A stretch of DNA of 64,000 nucleotides from contig OX375879.1 of assembly GCA_947359465.1 (NCBI GenBank), positions 17,694,298 through 17,758,297 on the forward strand, read 5' to 3'. Source of the stretch: Metellina segmentata (taxonomy: Eukaryota > Arthropoda > Arachnida > Araneae > Tetragnathidae). Below are positions 8,632 to 21,900 of the stretch, piece by piece. Position numbers and translations under genes: made by a program. How positions within the stretch are numbered: position 1 is the first letter of the stretch; every line of letters starts with the position of its first letter. The notes below the pieces were generated by a model. It was given only the letters and a program-made list of their open reading frames with translations, did not search any database and was not told the origin of the DNA.

Positions 8632-9942
8632 CAATCTAGTTACTACTGGATGTGGAATGCAAGATTCTAAACAAAAGAAGAAATTTACGGTGGATGGAAA
8701 AGATTCAGCTGGCAGTTGTCCAATCCAACCAGAACATAGGAAGAAAGGCGATCAGTCCAAATATATTAAGTTAGAGCAATCTAATAAACAAAGAGACCCT
8801 CGTACTCAATCAAAAGAACATACTTCAAACAGAAAGTTTGAGAAGAGTAGAACGTCAGAAGAACAAAAGTTTGGTAAGAGTACAGAGAGGGAAAGAGAAA
8901 AATATTCCAGAGATTTAAGCGGCATGTCAAATCCAGATCGTTCTCGTACTCAGATTGAGAATTTACGAGGAAAGAAAGTCGATGAGAGAAGTGGCCATAG
9001 CTATAATTCACGTTATCGGTCAAGATCACCCAGATCTCCTTCCTTACAGCGGCATTCTTCGAAAGACGGGAAATATGATTATGATTCTGGAAGAGGCCGT
9101 AGAGAAAGGACCGATTCCAGTTGCTCACCCAACCGCCATAGATATGGCAAGGATCGGGATAGGCGATCCAGAACTCTGAGAATCGACCATAGAGAAATGG
9201 ACAAAAGGAGTAGGTTTTCTGATTCACGTAACAGGACGTCAAGTTCTAGTAGATCAAGATCTCCATCACCGAATAAAGAAAGACATAGAAATCGAAGGGA
9301 CTCTGAAAAACGATACTCCGAATGCAGACAAACATCCAAAGGGACAGAAAGTGGAAAGGCAGAGTCCCTTCGTCTTTTCTGCGATTCACTGTTAGGAATG
9401 AAGGATTTGAAAAACTTAGATCTCAAAGAATCTGCTGGGGAGAACCGTTTGGGAAATTCTAAAAGTCAAACGAGTGTCAGTGACAAAACACATGAAAAGC
9501 CCACTTCAGTTTCCAACTCTCAGGAAATCTTGGTAGATCCAGCCAGATCTGCTGATTTTCCACTTAAAGAAACTTGTACTTTGTCTTCAAATTCTGACTG
9601 TAAGAGCTGTGATAGGTATCAGGATCAAAGTCATAAAACTCCAGAGGACAGAAAAGATGAACAATTCCAGAAAGCAGAGAAGAGATCCAGATCACCTATT
9701 AAGTTTAGTGTGAAGAAAAGCAGTCCTAAGAAAAAATTCCATCCAAACCCAAAAGCCCTAATGGACTCCAATGACTATGTAATAAAGGACAGAAGTCGTT
9801 ATTTAAAGGCCAAAAGCCCCAAAGAGAAAATGTCTGATGTAGACAAAGAAAGGAGCTCATCAGAAGGAAGAGACCCAAGAAATATCAGATCACGTTCTGT
9901 CTCTTCAAAAGCAAGCAGCTATTCCAATAATGTGCAAGAAAG
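8632..9942 (+). CDS. drosha: drosha exon 1 found (5' end and RS-rich N-terminus)
   Basis: Acceptor TTCCTTTACAG precedes 8632 and donor AG|GTTTGT follows 9942. The first in-frame Met inside the exon is at 8657 (MQDSKQKK), leaving 25 bp of probable 5' UTR. The frame stays open further left through the acceptor, which is why an ATG at 8591 also exists; the acceptor argues against it. Residues 1-428 are dominated by arginine, serine, aspartate and lysine with [26 protein letters not shown] and [10 protein letters not shown] regions in Drosha are linked to nuclear localisation and phosphorylation. No proline-rich stretch like that of vertebrate Drosha is seen. Confidence 0.85.
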
Positions 9943-12900
9943 GTTTGTATAAAAGTTGCTAATTTAAAAAATGTTTAAAAAACTAATTGCTTTACTAATT
10001 ACTATAGGTAACCCAGAATATCTATAGTACCTGTTTACCTATACCTGCTGCCTCCTCATCTGACAGTGGTTCAAATTTACGTGGTGTCAGATCTTTCCCT
10101 TCAGGAGTGATCTCAGACCGTCACTAATATCACGTGTTGCTCCAGTGTGACACTAATTAAAATACCTGCCCTTCAAAAACGTTCATCTGACACTATTCAG
10201 ATTGATTGAAATAACCCAAGGACAACTAATCAGTGCACTTTGTCCATGTCATGATTGACCGATAAGTTTCACTCGCAAACATGTTCATATGGTTCATGCT
10301 CATATCAACCCATGTATCATGTTTTTGGCATGTTTAAATTCTATGCAGTGATCCATGATGCTGGATCTCTCATGGCTCATGATAAAGGTTTTAGTTTATT
10401 TTGATAAAGCAATCAATGCATGCCATTTCAAACATGATTTTTTGATGATACACACTAGCCCTTGCTGCTCCCACTGAACAGCTTTTTTATTGCAGCCTAA
10501 TTTTTAAGGAAGCAAATCATTCGAGCTTGAAAAAAATTCTTTTTAAGTATGAAATTTCAAGCAGAGACACTTTTGTATTTTAAAAAAAAATTCTCCAGAA
10601 TATCTTCAGAATGATAGAACAATTTGGGCTTCAGCAAGTAGACAACAAAGTCATTGAACCATAATGCAGCTATTATGCTATTATTTCCACATGTGTGTAA
10701 TAATATTTTCCAATTAGTTTTGTTCACCTTCGAATCGAGTTGACTAATAATATCAGGATGACTAGTTGTTCTATACTAAGCCTAAATGCTGCAATTATAT
10801 GAATTAAATTTTCCATTATCTTATGTTATTGTATACTGGATTTGTATTATAACAGATAGAACGGTAAAAAGCAACTGAATTATACTTAATTGAAACTTTT
10901 CCATTATAAATTTCTAACTCTATATATGTATGTATCATGTTTATAAATGTGTTTTCTCTAAATTTTGTTTTGAAAAATATTTTCTTGTATTTTGGTATGA
11001 ATATAAAAAAAAATACTTTTTACCCTTTTAATGGAATTCAATTCCAGAAACTATGTTATAAATTTCATACCTAACATCTAAGTTTAAATTAATAAGAAAA
11101 AAAAGAATCAAATCATAAAAATTCTATTAAAATGTAAATAAATCTGAATTTTTTTTAGTTTATAATTTTTCACACTTTGGTCACTTATCAGTGACTAATT
11201 TGTATTTCATCATATATATCTGAAGGTAGTTTGACAAGCTGTTAGGTTTTAAGATACATGAATCATAAGCGTCCTTCCTTTCTACTAGAAACCGATCAAG
11301 GGAGAGAGAGGTTCAGCGAAGGCGATCGAGGGAAAGGAACGAAGATCTTGAGGACCAACCTGCTCTCAGTACAGAAGCCAGCAAATGGATAACTTCTTCA
11401 CCAGCAGAAGATTTTTATACAAAGGTCGAGCAGGTAATGTATTTGTGCTCAGAAACCTTTATTACATACACATCAGGCACATATTCAGATCATAATTTAG
11501 GAAGGGCTCAATCTTAAAGTTTTCCATTTCTATATAAAGGTTATAATGTGAAGACATTTAAGTTGTTTTAATTTTCCCCTGTTTCAGATACGTCTACAGG
11601 GTGGTAACAGAACCGGAAAATCGGGGAATTCTCAGATAACTTTTTAAATTCTGGAAAAATCGGGGAAATCTCGGTAAAAATTTCCACATTTCACAAAAAT
11701 CGGGGAATTTTTAAAATTTTGACACCTTATTGCAACTATTATCGTTTATCCTTTTATGAGATGAGTACTTTTGAGAATTGAATCACTCGTATTTGCCGAA
11801 ATTGTAATTGGAATAAAGTACACTTGTGTTGTACTTTTTGGACACTGTGAAAAACAGTTTTTTTTCCTGCAGCCACAACAACGTCTTGTCGCCGTGAGGC
11901 TTGTGATGCAATTTGTATAAAATTTGAAATTTGTGTAACTAATGATGTTTTTTTTTTTTTTTTTTGTGCATTAAATAATATTTTTAGCTTGTAATTGCAT
12001 TTTTGCAGACTTTTTTGTTACAGCTTCAGTTTACGTTTATAGCGTTGGTAACGGCCTTGGCACTTTTTTTGTCGCACTTCTAAAGTTGCCAAGAAAAGAA
12101 TTTTTTCAAATGAACCAATGAAATCAAACAGCAGTTTAACAGATTTTGTAAGAACATTCTAGAGTAATCAAAATGAAAATTTAAAGATTCTGTTTGCGGA
12201 GGTTGCCATGAAAACCACACTAACCGTAATAGATGGGTTGCCATAACTGGCTACTAGAAATGTACCAAAAGAAAAAATGTCAACCGTTGCCACCATTATG
12301 AATATAGACTGAAGCTGTACCAATATTTTGTGAAAAGTTGTATTTGATTTTGATGTATAGTAGGATAATGTAGGGTCAGTTGTAAAAAGTTCATAATCAA
12401 AGTATTTTATATTTTTTCTCCAGTTTTTCAATTGCTATTGTAAGAGTTCCATTAAGGGTTCCAACCTTTACATTAACAGTTAAAATTTCTAGAGAAAAAA
12501 TACAAAATATTTGTGGAAAATAATCCTTTTACTCCACTTGACCTTAAATACTTAAACATATTGTGGTGTGGATACAGTATATCGTTACCAATTAGGGATC
12601 ACAACATTTCTTAAAGCAACTGTAAAGTCAGGGAAATTTTTGCGAGACTATCATGGAAATATCAAGGAACTTTTTTTCGAGGATTTTGTTGCCACCCTGG
12701 TCTATGTGCATTTTATTGTCCTACAAAGCACTTTTATAACTGGCCTCTTTAGTGTGTATTCTAAGTTTATCATTTCTTGTCACAAGCAAACAAGTCATAA
12801 TCAATTAGTGGGGGAAGAAGCATTCTTTTCTTGAAAAAAAAAAATAGACATAAGGTTAAAGTGAGTGCCATCTATGCTTTTGCATATGTTCTTCCTAATG

Positions 12901-15900
12901 ACCTTTCACACATATTTCAAGATTAGCTGACTCGAGGTTGAGTGTCTTCTTGTTCGAGTCCCACTATACCCATTGGGATCAATGAAATTTCTCAGTTTAA
13001 ATTAGTTTCATGTGTATTTTTTGATAAATGAATTTATCTTGGGGAGGTCTTGAACACATGCCACCTGCTTAGTCACTTAGGATTAGACTATTACTATCCT
13101 TCCAATTCCTTTCCGTTCAGTCACTGAGCACATGAAAAGATTCTTTGCTTGCTTTAGCAACAGATCTAATTACTGTTACACTAAGTGGGAATTTCGTTTG
13201 CAAAAAATAACCGAAACTACATAAAAAAAAGTTCTGGAGACATGACTAATGACAAAACTGTCTAAAGGGTCTGCATTTCAAAAATATTGTCTTACTTTTC
13301 TAACTTCAGAGGAGTTTTGTTAGTGTTTGTTACTCATGTCGGGATTCTGAGTCTGGTTTTAGTATCACTCAAGCCTTCTGATGTAAGAGGAGAGGATGGA
13401 TCATGGAGAGAGAAAATTTGTAAGGGGAAATGTCTAAAAGGACAACCTTTTATTATGTTTTATTTATCTAACTTGTTACAGGCTCCTTATTAGGAGGAAG
13501 TAGTGATAAGAGACAGTTTCTATAGAGATATACACCAGTTGTCTAAAGAGAAACTATTAGCATAGATGGACCATCGGGCTTGTTTCCTGGCATTAAAGAT
13601 GAGGTTTTTCACATGGAAAAGAGGGCAAGGAAACCTAAACGACTTTGTTCCATTCATTCGGTATTCTGAAATATGCAACAATCTGATCCAGCTGTGGGGA
13701 AAGGACGGAAAAATAATGTACTGAACCGTTGGCTAAACAGATTAGTGTTTCAATACTTCCATCAAAATATTGCAATAATTTGGAGTATATATTTTAAATT
13801 GTAGGATTCTAAGGAAGTTTTTGGCACAGATGCTTTAAAAGAGCTGCATAAAAGGTTTCAGCATGAACTGGTTGAGCGTGCAGAAAGGGCGAGAGCTGTC
13901 AAGCCGAAATATGACCCTCCTGTGAGGAAGACCAAACTGAGGAAGCATAAGCCTCCTGGTGAGTATAACATTGTTTCTCTGTATAGGGTGACTGATGGCC
14001 CAATAGTGAGTTGGGTTGCAATGCTTCCTTTCCACTGTGCTCATATCCTATTGACTCAAAGACCTTACTAATGATTTTTTTGTTCAGGTGATATTTCTGT
14101 TGATTTTCAGTCTGTCAAGTTGGCAGCGTGTAACATGCAGAAACTTTCAATCCTTATTTTTATCTACATTACAATCTGGTAATCTTTTTTTGGTCCCATT
14201 GTCTTGTTGCATAGTAACCCTCTCGATCTATCATAATTCTTGAGAATAAGATAAAAAGTGATGTATCCAGAAATACCCACCATTAGATTTCTCCAAATAT
14301 TTAAGCAAATTGTGAAATTATTGCAGAAATTCTTACTTTGTGGAAAAAACAGTTATCACCAAGTAGGGAATCTACTGTCTCTATTCTTCACAAAAGATCG
14401 CCAAGTTGGCGCCTTCTAACATTCTGAACTTTCAATCCATATTTTGCCTGCATTGTAGTCTGGTGTGCTTTCTGTCTCATTGTTTTCATTTGACGGTGGC
14501 TTAAACCTTTCAAGGTGGCGGGATGCACCAGACTGCCTTGCTGACAAGTCTTAAGAAAAAGGACAAGGGAGTGTGTAAATGTTATATTATGGTGGCACTT
14601 TGAAATTACATTGGGTTTAGGAAACTTTTTCTCATAACAACCAGACATGCACTTACATTCTTCATGAATTAATTCATAACATAAAGAGCAGCCTTAGCTT
14701 AAAATATTTCTATATCTAGGAGGGGTATCTTATTGTGCCTAGGAAGGTTGATATCCATGTCTTTTATCTGTTCTGGATAGAAGTTCTAAGCCCAAAATTC
14801 TTATATGGAATGCATAGGGCTGAAAATTAGGAAATAAATGTGAGTCAAGGTTAATTTAGTTAATTAATTTTTTTGTTTAGTCAACGTTTGGGTACTTGTT
14901 TTCAGTGAAACTAAATGTTCTTTGAATTGAGGTACTTAAAATCAAGATTCTATATTTTTGGCTTCAATTTTTATTTTTACTGATATAGTGTAGAATAGCG
15001 CTTTTAGTTTTGTTGAATACTTACCAGTGTTTTTGATTTGTTTCAAAGAGGCTCACTCTGGCAATGACAGCTCTAGCAGCAACAAAGAGTCTTCGAGTGA
15101 CGAGGAGGACACTGCTCTTGAAGAGCTGGAGAAAAAGAGGCAGCATCCTGATCGATTGCATCCAGAACTGTGGTTCAATGACCCAAAAGAAGTAAAAGGA
15201 CTTTTATTTCTCATGTGTATGAATTCTAAGATCATGTGGTATTTCTAGTTCATACTAGGGATGCAACATAGACAGCAAAACATTGATGTTTTGAAACATC
15301 GATGTTCAAAATTAAAGCATCCATGTTGATAATACATCGCCACAAAAACATCGATGTTTTTAAAATTCAATGTATTTAAACTTTTTTGCCCATATCTTAA
15401 AAATGGTTTGGCACCTAGAGATGCAACATCGACATTTAAACATCGATGTTCAAAATTACAACATTCGATGTTGATAATGCATTGCCCCCAATCCATCGAT
15501 GGTTTTAAAATTCAGTGTATTTAAACTTTTTTCCCCTTTTATTAAAACTGGTTTAGCAACTATTGATGCGACATCGACAACAAAACATCGATGTTCAAAA
15601 TTAATAAAAGGTTGTTGATAATACATCACCCCCAAACCATCGATGTTTTTAAAATTCAGTGTATTTAAACTTTTTTCCCCATTTCTTAAAACTGGTTTAG
15701 CCCTTAGTGATGCCACATTGACAGCAAAACATCGATGTTCATAATTAAAACATCGAAGTTGGTAATGCATCGCCCCCAAACTATTGATGTTTTTAAAATT
15801 CAGTGTATTTAAACTTTTTCCCCATTTCTTAAAACTGGTTTAGCCCTTAGTGATGCCACATTGACAGCAAAACATCGATGTTCATAATTAAAACATCAAA

Positions 15901-18900
15901 GTTGGTAATGCATCGCCCCCAAACTATCGATGTTTTTAAAATTCAGTGTATTTAAACTTTTTCCCCATTTCTTAAAACTGATTTAGCAACTAGCGATGCG
16001 ACATCGGCTCCAATACATCGATGTTTTTTATAAAGCATAAATGTTGTGAAGACATCGATGTCGCAACCCTACTTTTCAAACCCTTCATCCCTGGCCACTT
16101 TGGTCTAAAAGTATGTTTAATTTGCTGATTATAAAAATTATGCTACTTGGTTATTTTTATAATGGAACTTTTTTTATTTAAAAAGAAAACATCGACAGGG
16201 ATGTCGCATCTCTAGTTCATACTGTGCAGTACTGAGTTAGCCAATACTGTGTAGTGCACATGAGCTTAGTTTCAGTTCCTTTGATTATTAGTTAGCAATG
16301 TGTATTATCATAGATTTTCTTACTGAGTAGTAATGGGGCTTTTGATACTATTTTTTGAGAATCAGGCTCAAAAAGAGGACTTTTCTTTTGCATGAGGACA
16401 ACACAAAGCTGTATTTAAGTAAATAAATAATAGAAACAATAAACCTAAAATTCATTTTTTCCACACCCTGCTTAGAGTCCAGTTTCACCATCCGACTTCT
16501 GGTTCTTTGCAAAATTGAAAGGGTGTTGAAAACTCAACTTTTTTCATCCAATGCCAAAATTGAAGTTCCATGAGAGCAAGCAATAAGTTTTCTCCATGGA
16601 CATAATGCAAAAGTTGAATTTATTCGAGATATGAAGATGGATGAAATGGAAGATATGTCCTCAGAAACTGTTGTCTCTGGCTGCTGATATTGTGATTGCA
16701 GACCAAATTTCTAAAGTGCTTCAAAATGTGAAAGAGATGGAAAGGAATTTCTTTTTTTCTCAGGGCTTCAGAAGCATTACATTGCTAGTGTTAAATGTCT
16801 TTTGAAGAAGTCGTCTTTCAGTTAATCTCCTTAAAAGTTTATCCTGTTTTCGTCCTCTTGAGAGACTTAGTGGTGAGAGTGTACAAAAAGTATTTTAAGT
16901 TGCAAAAGCAATGCCATAGGAAGTCCCAACAGACATACTAATGGATGAGTGGAAATTACTACAATGAATGAAGCCTATTGAAGTTTACTGGGACCAGTTC
17001 TTCAGATTGCGAGACATTAGTGATGTGGATCGTAAATACCCAGTTATGTCAAAGCCTAGTAAAGGCTACTCTATCACTTTCTCATGGTAGTACTGACATT
17101 GAACGTGGCTTCTCAGCCTCAGGAAGAGCTTTGACAGGAGACACAGCATAAATGTCAGAATGCACACTCACTGCATTGATAATGGTCAAAAGAAGCTTGA
17201 CAAATTTTGACAATCAACCTTATTTGGTGTGAATCCCATCAAAGCTAATGGATATGGGAAGGATTGCTATTTAGAATATATAAAACAGAAGGCACATCAA
17301 AAGTTAGAGAAGGACAGGCATAAAAAAGAAAGACTTTAAGCAGAGAAAAAAAATTTAAAGCAGCTGGCAAAGAAAAAAAAAGGTAACAGAAGAACAAAAA
17401 CTTAAAAAATTATACATGAGGACGAGGCTTTGGACAGTGCTTCAAAATTGTTAAATGTAGCCAATGATAGGCTCAAGAAAGCAATCAAAAATAAAGATTT
17501 TAAGGAAGTAGTCCTTGTTTAGGCAATGATTGAAGGAGGGCAAAAGTCTCAGATGACATTCTGGTCAGCTAAGACAGACTTTAAAAAATGCATTTTCATC
17601 TCTCTAGAAGAAAAAGACAAAATTAATTTTAGACTTATTCTACAAAAAAAATCCGATGATCTTTCAAAGAAATGGAAGAAATTCTTCTAGCTATGTCAAA
17701 AATGAACAACATATTTAAAAATTCATGATTACAAATTATTATTATTATTTGTTTGTTAATATTGTTTCAAAATAATATGCTTTTTAAATAAAGAAAATAA
17801 ATATCCTTCCAAAGAAAGAAAAGAAAAAGATAGGGGTGACTTTCGCAAACCAACACCACATGTAACGCCGTGATGTAAGTTATTAATCTTGTGTAAAATT
17901 TTCCGCAGATTTTTAATCGGTTGAAATTTCCAATCTATCTTTAGTGATTCCAATTTTACGAAAAAGATTTAACAAACCCAGTCAAAATGTTTTTTATTTT
18001 TTGCTCTCATTCCCTGAAATGGAATAAGACATAAAATGTATTACTTTTTTAATTTTTTTATTTATTTATTTATTTTAAAGATTCATTGCATGTTTTGACT
18101 TGCCAGCTATTAGGGATTCTCCATTATTTCTATGGGAAAACTTTCCAAGTGTAGTGAAAGAAAATTCTACTGCAGAAAGTACATTTTTCATTTTCAATGT
18201 TGGTTTTCCTTTAGCTCTCTTGCATATCATATAGTCACAGTCATAAAAGTCACAAAAATTTTAAAAACAAAAAAGTCATGAATGTCCCCAAAACAGGGCC
18301 AAGTTAACATACTTAAAACAAGCTGAAGATTGTCAAACTGGCCGTGTTTTCACTACCCATGTACTAAGAGGAGCGTTGAAGTCAAACCCATGAATTCACA
18401 TGATTAGCAAATTTGCATGTACTGGGAATTGGGCCAAACAGACTGTGTTTTCGTCACCCATGTTCTTAAAGTCTCAAATTCACATGATTAATGAATTTGC
18501 ATAGCAAAATGTTGCAGTTGGATTGGCAATAACGGTCAACATATCGAATTCACAGCTTTTCATTAGTGTACAGTAGTTTTGAGATTTGTCTTGTGAAGCA
18601 CATATAGTGCAACTCGACATAACCAGGATAAACTCTCCTCCTGAAAATGTTATAAAGAGACCTTTCATTAGAAATTGTATCCAAATGATTTCAAAGCAAT
18701 TTTTCTGCTTCAATGAGGAGGGTTCAGCAAAAAAAAGACAGTGAAGGGTGAGCAGGTGGGAATATAATGGACTGCATAGTCCAGGGGTTCCCAAAACTTA
18801 TCTAAGTCGTGGCACCCTTAAGAGAATTGGAATTTATTTTCTCACGGCACACTCGATATGTAACATCTATCTGTGTTGTGGTATATATATTTATTTATTT

Positions 18901-21900
18901 CATAGTTTGACTTTGAAGAAGAAATTAGAGAAGTAAGTGGTAAGAACATAGACATAATTAATACAACTCGTATTTAAAATTCACACAAATACTTTAACTG
19001 TACTTAATAGGAAAACATAAGTGTAGGTGAAAATTTAAATAAAACAAATTAAATTACCTTCAACATAGAGGCTCTTATGTGTGTGTGTTTAGTGTGACGG
19101 CTGAGCCCGCCCAATTGTTCGAATCGGGGAATTAAGATACAGCTGCTTGCAATATGCTAGCGACAGTTCTCGCATTTCTTTTATTACATTAATTTTCAAA
19201 AGATATTTGCTGCTTATAATAGCAGCTGCTTCATGGGCGCTTTGCAGCACCCCTAATCTCTATGTGGTACCCCAGGGTGCCGCTGCACACACACTTTGGG
19301 AACCCCTGGCATAGTCGTTGCTGCAGTTCCACCGAGAATAGCACAAGGAATGATCTAAAATTGTTTTCATTTTTTCCAAGATGTCTCAAAATGCTCTTTC
19401 CTATTTCAGATGAATGATGGACCCCTTTGTAGATGCAGTGCCAAGGCAAGACGATCAGGTATTCGTCACGGAATTTATGTCGGTGAGAGCCATTTGCCTC
19501 CTTGCGATCCTTGGAGCAATAATGCAAAAAGGTTGCACCACTACAAAATTGCAATGACGCCTGTAACAAATTTCTTGGTAACTGCATTCTTTGAATTTTC
19601 TATCAAAATTCCACCTATTCTTGTGTCTTATTTTCATACTTTCACACTTCAACTTTTGAGAATAGTAATTTATATTCATTCATTAGTTTAATTTTAGAAA
19701 ATGGTTATTTATATTCATGCACACACTTGTTGATTTAGGTGTTCTGCAATAATTAATGAGTCCAGTGATAACCTTTCAGTTCACAGCACCATTGTGTATC
19801 AGGGTTTTTTTTATCTACCCGAATTATTACACTAGCAAAATATATTCTTGTTGCTGTTTATCTTCTGGCCAAAATACAAAAGTAATCTAAATTATTGCAA
19901 GGTCATTCATTGACAGATTTTCCTAACAAAACTTAGACAAGTTCATATTTCAGACTAAATTTGCTGTCATTCGGGAAATTCACTAGATGCAATCTATTTC
20001 ACGTGACGTCACATTCTCTTGTGAAAACATAAAAGATATATTCCATTTAAAAATTATTTATTTAAAGAAAATCATATTTTTAGGTATCGATCTAAAGTGA
20101 AATTTTCCGCAGATTTCAAATCCGTTGAAATTTTTCCTCTATCTTTAACGGTCTAGGAGATACAAAAAAGAACTACATAACTAAAGTTAAAACTTTGTTT
20201 TTATCCTCTGCTGGAAAATCATTTCTCTGCGCAAAATGAAAGCGGAAACGAGGGGAAAAAAATTTAGATTCTATCGCAATGAAAAAAATTGCCATGATTC
20301 CAACTAAGAACCCATTAAGAAAAAAAAATTTTAAGAATTAAATTTACTTGCTGTCAAAGCTTAAAGTTATGAAATGTGTCTTATTTCCACCTTTTGAGAA
20401 CTACCCATGTAACATACAGTTTCCGATGCAATGTGTAGGTATTCATAAAGTGAATATGTTCAGTTTGATATTGAAACACTAATGCTTTCCAAGGTTTCTG
20501 CAGTTGATAAAAATGTGAATTTTTACTTATGCATTTTTAAATACAAATAATACTAGTTATTGTGTCATGTATGGATATTTCTTATTTGTTAATTGATGTA
20601 TTTATGTTGTGTTTTATGGCAAGGAGCGTTCGGCACAAAAGTTTTAATCATGCACAGTTTTCAAAGTTGTCAAGTGTAGGTCTTACTCACCTGTTGTTGT
20701 GGTTTGTAAGTTTTGATATTGAGGTGTCGTCATCTGACTGCAGTTCAAAATTGTGCATAAGTGGGATCTTTCCCTTCTGGATGGATCCAGAATTGATACC
20801 AATAGCCCATTTTGTTGCCCCAATGCAACATAAATTCAGCTGCATACCTGCTAAGAAAAAGCCACATGTCAACGAAATTTGGGCTCGGATTACAAGTTTC
20901 ATTGTGTTGCTCCATTGCAACATTAATTAAATACCTACGTACCAAATTATAAGTTTACTCAAATTTGAAATTTTTTTCAGACAAAATCTCCTACCATTAT
21001 AATTCATGAAGGTCAAAAATACATTTTCGAAGGATTCTCCATGCTTGCTCACAAGCCTTTACCCAAACTACCCAACTGCAAGGTGATCCGATTCAACTAC
21101 GAGTACACCATTTTGTATGTGGAAGAGAAAATGCCCCCCAATTTTACCGTTGCTGGACTCGAACTGCTCAGCAAGTTTCTTTTAGAAGAAATATTGGAGT
21201 TGGGGGACTTGGATTGGAAAGCCTACAATGATCCAGATGGTTGCCCAAAGTTTCATTTCATGCCACGCTTTGCTAAAGTGACCAAAGGTAAGTAGAAGCT
21301 CATATTTGTGCAAGAGGACCAAATTAAGTGCAAACTTAACACTAGAACAAACGGCCCATTGAATGTATACCTGATTCTTCAGCATTCGTCAGTTTGTCAA
21401 CTACTATTTAAAAAACATAATTTTTTTCAATATATGATTTTAAAAAATAACTCAGTTGCAAATATTTCTTATCCAGCCACTGCATTGCCCGTGCCATGGC
21501 AAACCAACACCACGGGCAACACCGTGATTTAAGGTATTATTTTGGTGTAAAATTTTCCGCAGATTTCGAATCCGTTGAAATTTTTAATCTATCTTTAACG
21601 AATCTGCTTTTACGAAAAAGAACTAAACAATGCCTTTCAAAATGTTTTTTATTTCTTGCTCTCCACTGAAAGAGGCAGGAAATGTAATCTGTGTTATTTT
21701 AGCGCGAAATGCAATCTGTTTATGTTTGGAAAGGGAAAGTTACCGTGACGTCACAATCTCGTGCGAAAATATAAAAGATATATTCAATTTAAAAGTTATT
21801 TATATAAAAAAAATCATATTTTTAGGTTTGAATCTAAAGTGAAATTTTCCGCAGATTTAAAATCCGCAAAATTTTTTACTCTTATCTTTTAAAGCCACGA

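Larger units (their letters stand above)
19578..20980. other. drosha intron 5, with a dispersed repeat and SINE tails
   Basis: 19995-20285 is a copy of the TTTTCCGCAGATTT repeat, including a TGACGTCAC stretch shared with 21740-21760. 20690-20935 holds SINE 3' sequences. The rest is AT-rich without recognised content. Confidence 0.55.

Noticed and set aside
8591..8656. ATG at 8591 as start of drosha
   Set aside because: It lies before a strong acceptor (TTCCTTTACAG at 8621-8631) and encodes intron-like sequence; Met at 8657 is preferred.
8781..9426. Open frames opposite to or offset from the RS exon
   Set aside because: They are shadows of a repetitive RS coding sequence; no domain, and the + frame is continued by exon 2.
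8632..9942. RS exon as a separate splicing-factor gene
   Set aside because: Donor, phase and sequence style continue directly into exons 2-4 and the Drosha central domain; no RRM is present.
12925..12965. Possible tRNA gene
   Set aside because: Only a B-box-like TTCGAGTCCCAC is convincing; no complete cloverleaf could be drawn.
13287..13493. 68-codon open frame in intron 2
   Set aside because: No domain, no splice-site context and no similarity to known proteins that I recognise.
15300..16010. Regular direct repeats resembling a CRISPR array
   Set aside because: Units are about 144 bp, similar throughout without unique spacers, and sit inside a hAT element with an 8-bp duplication in a eukaryotic intron.
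19410..19691. Exon 5 extended as a 93-codon frame
   Set aside because: After TTG|GTAACT the frame runs into intron; the next conserved block starts at 20981 in matching phase.
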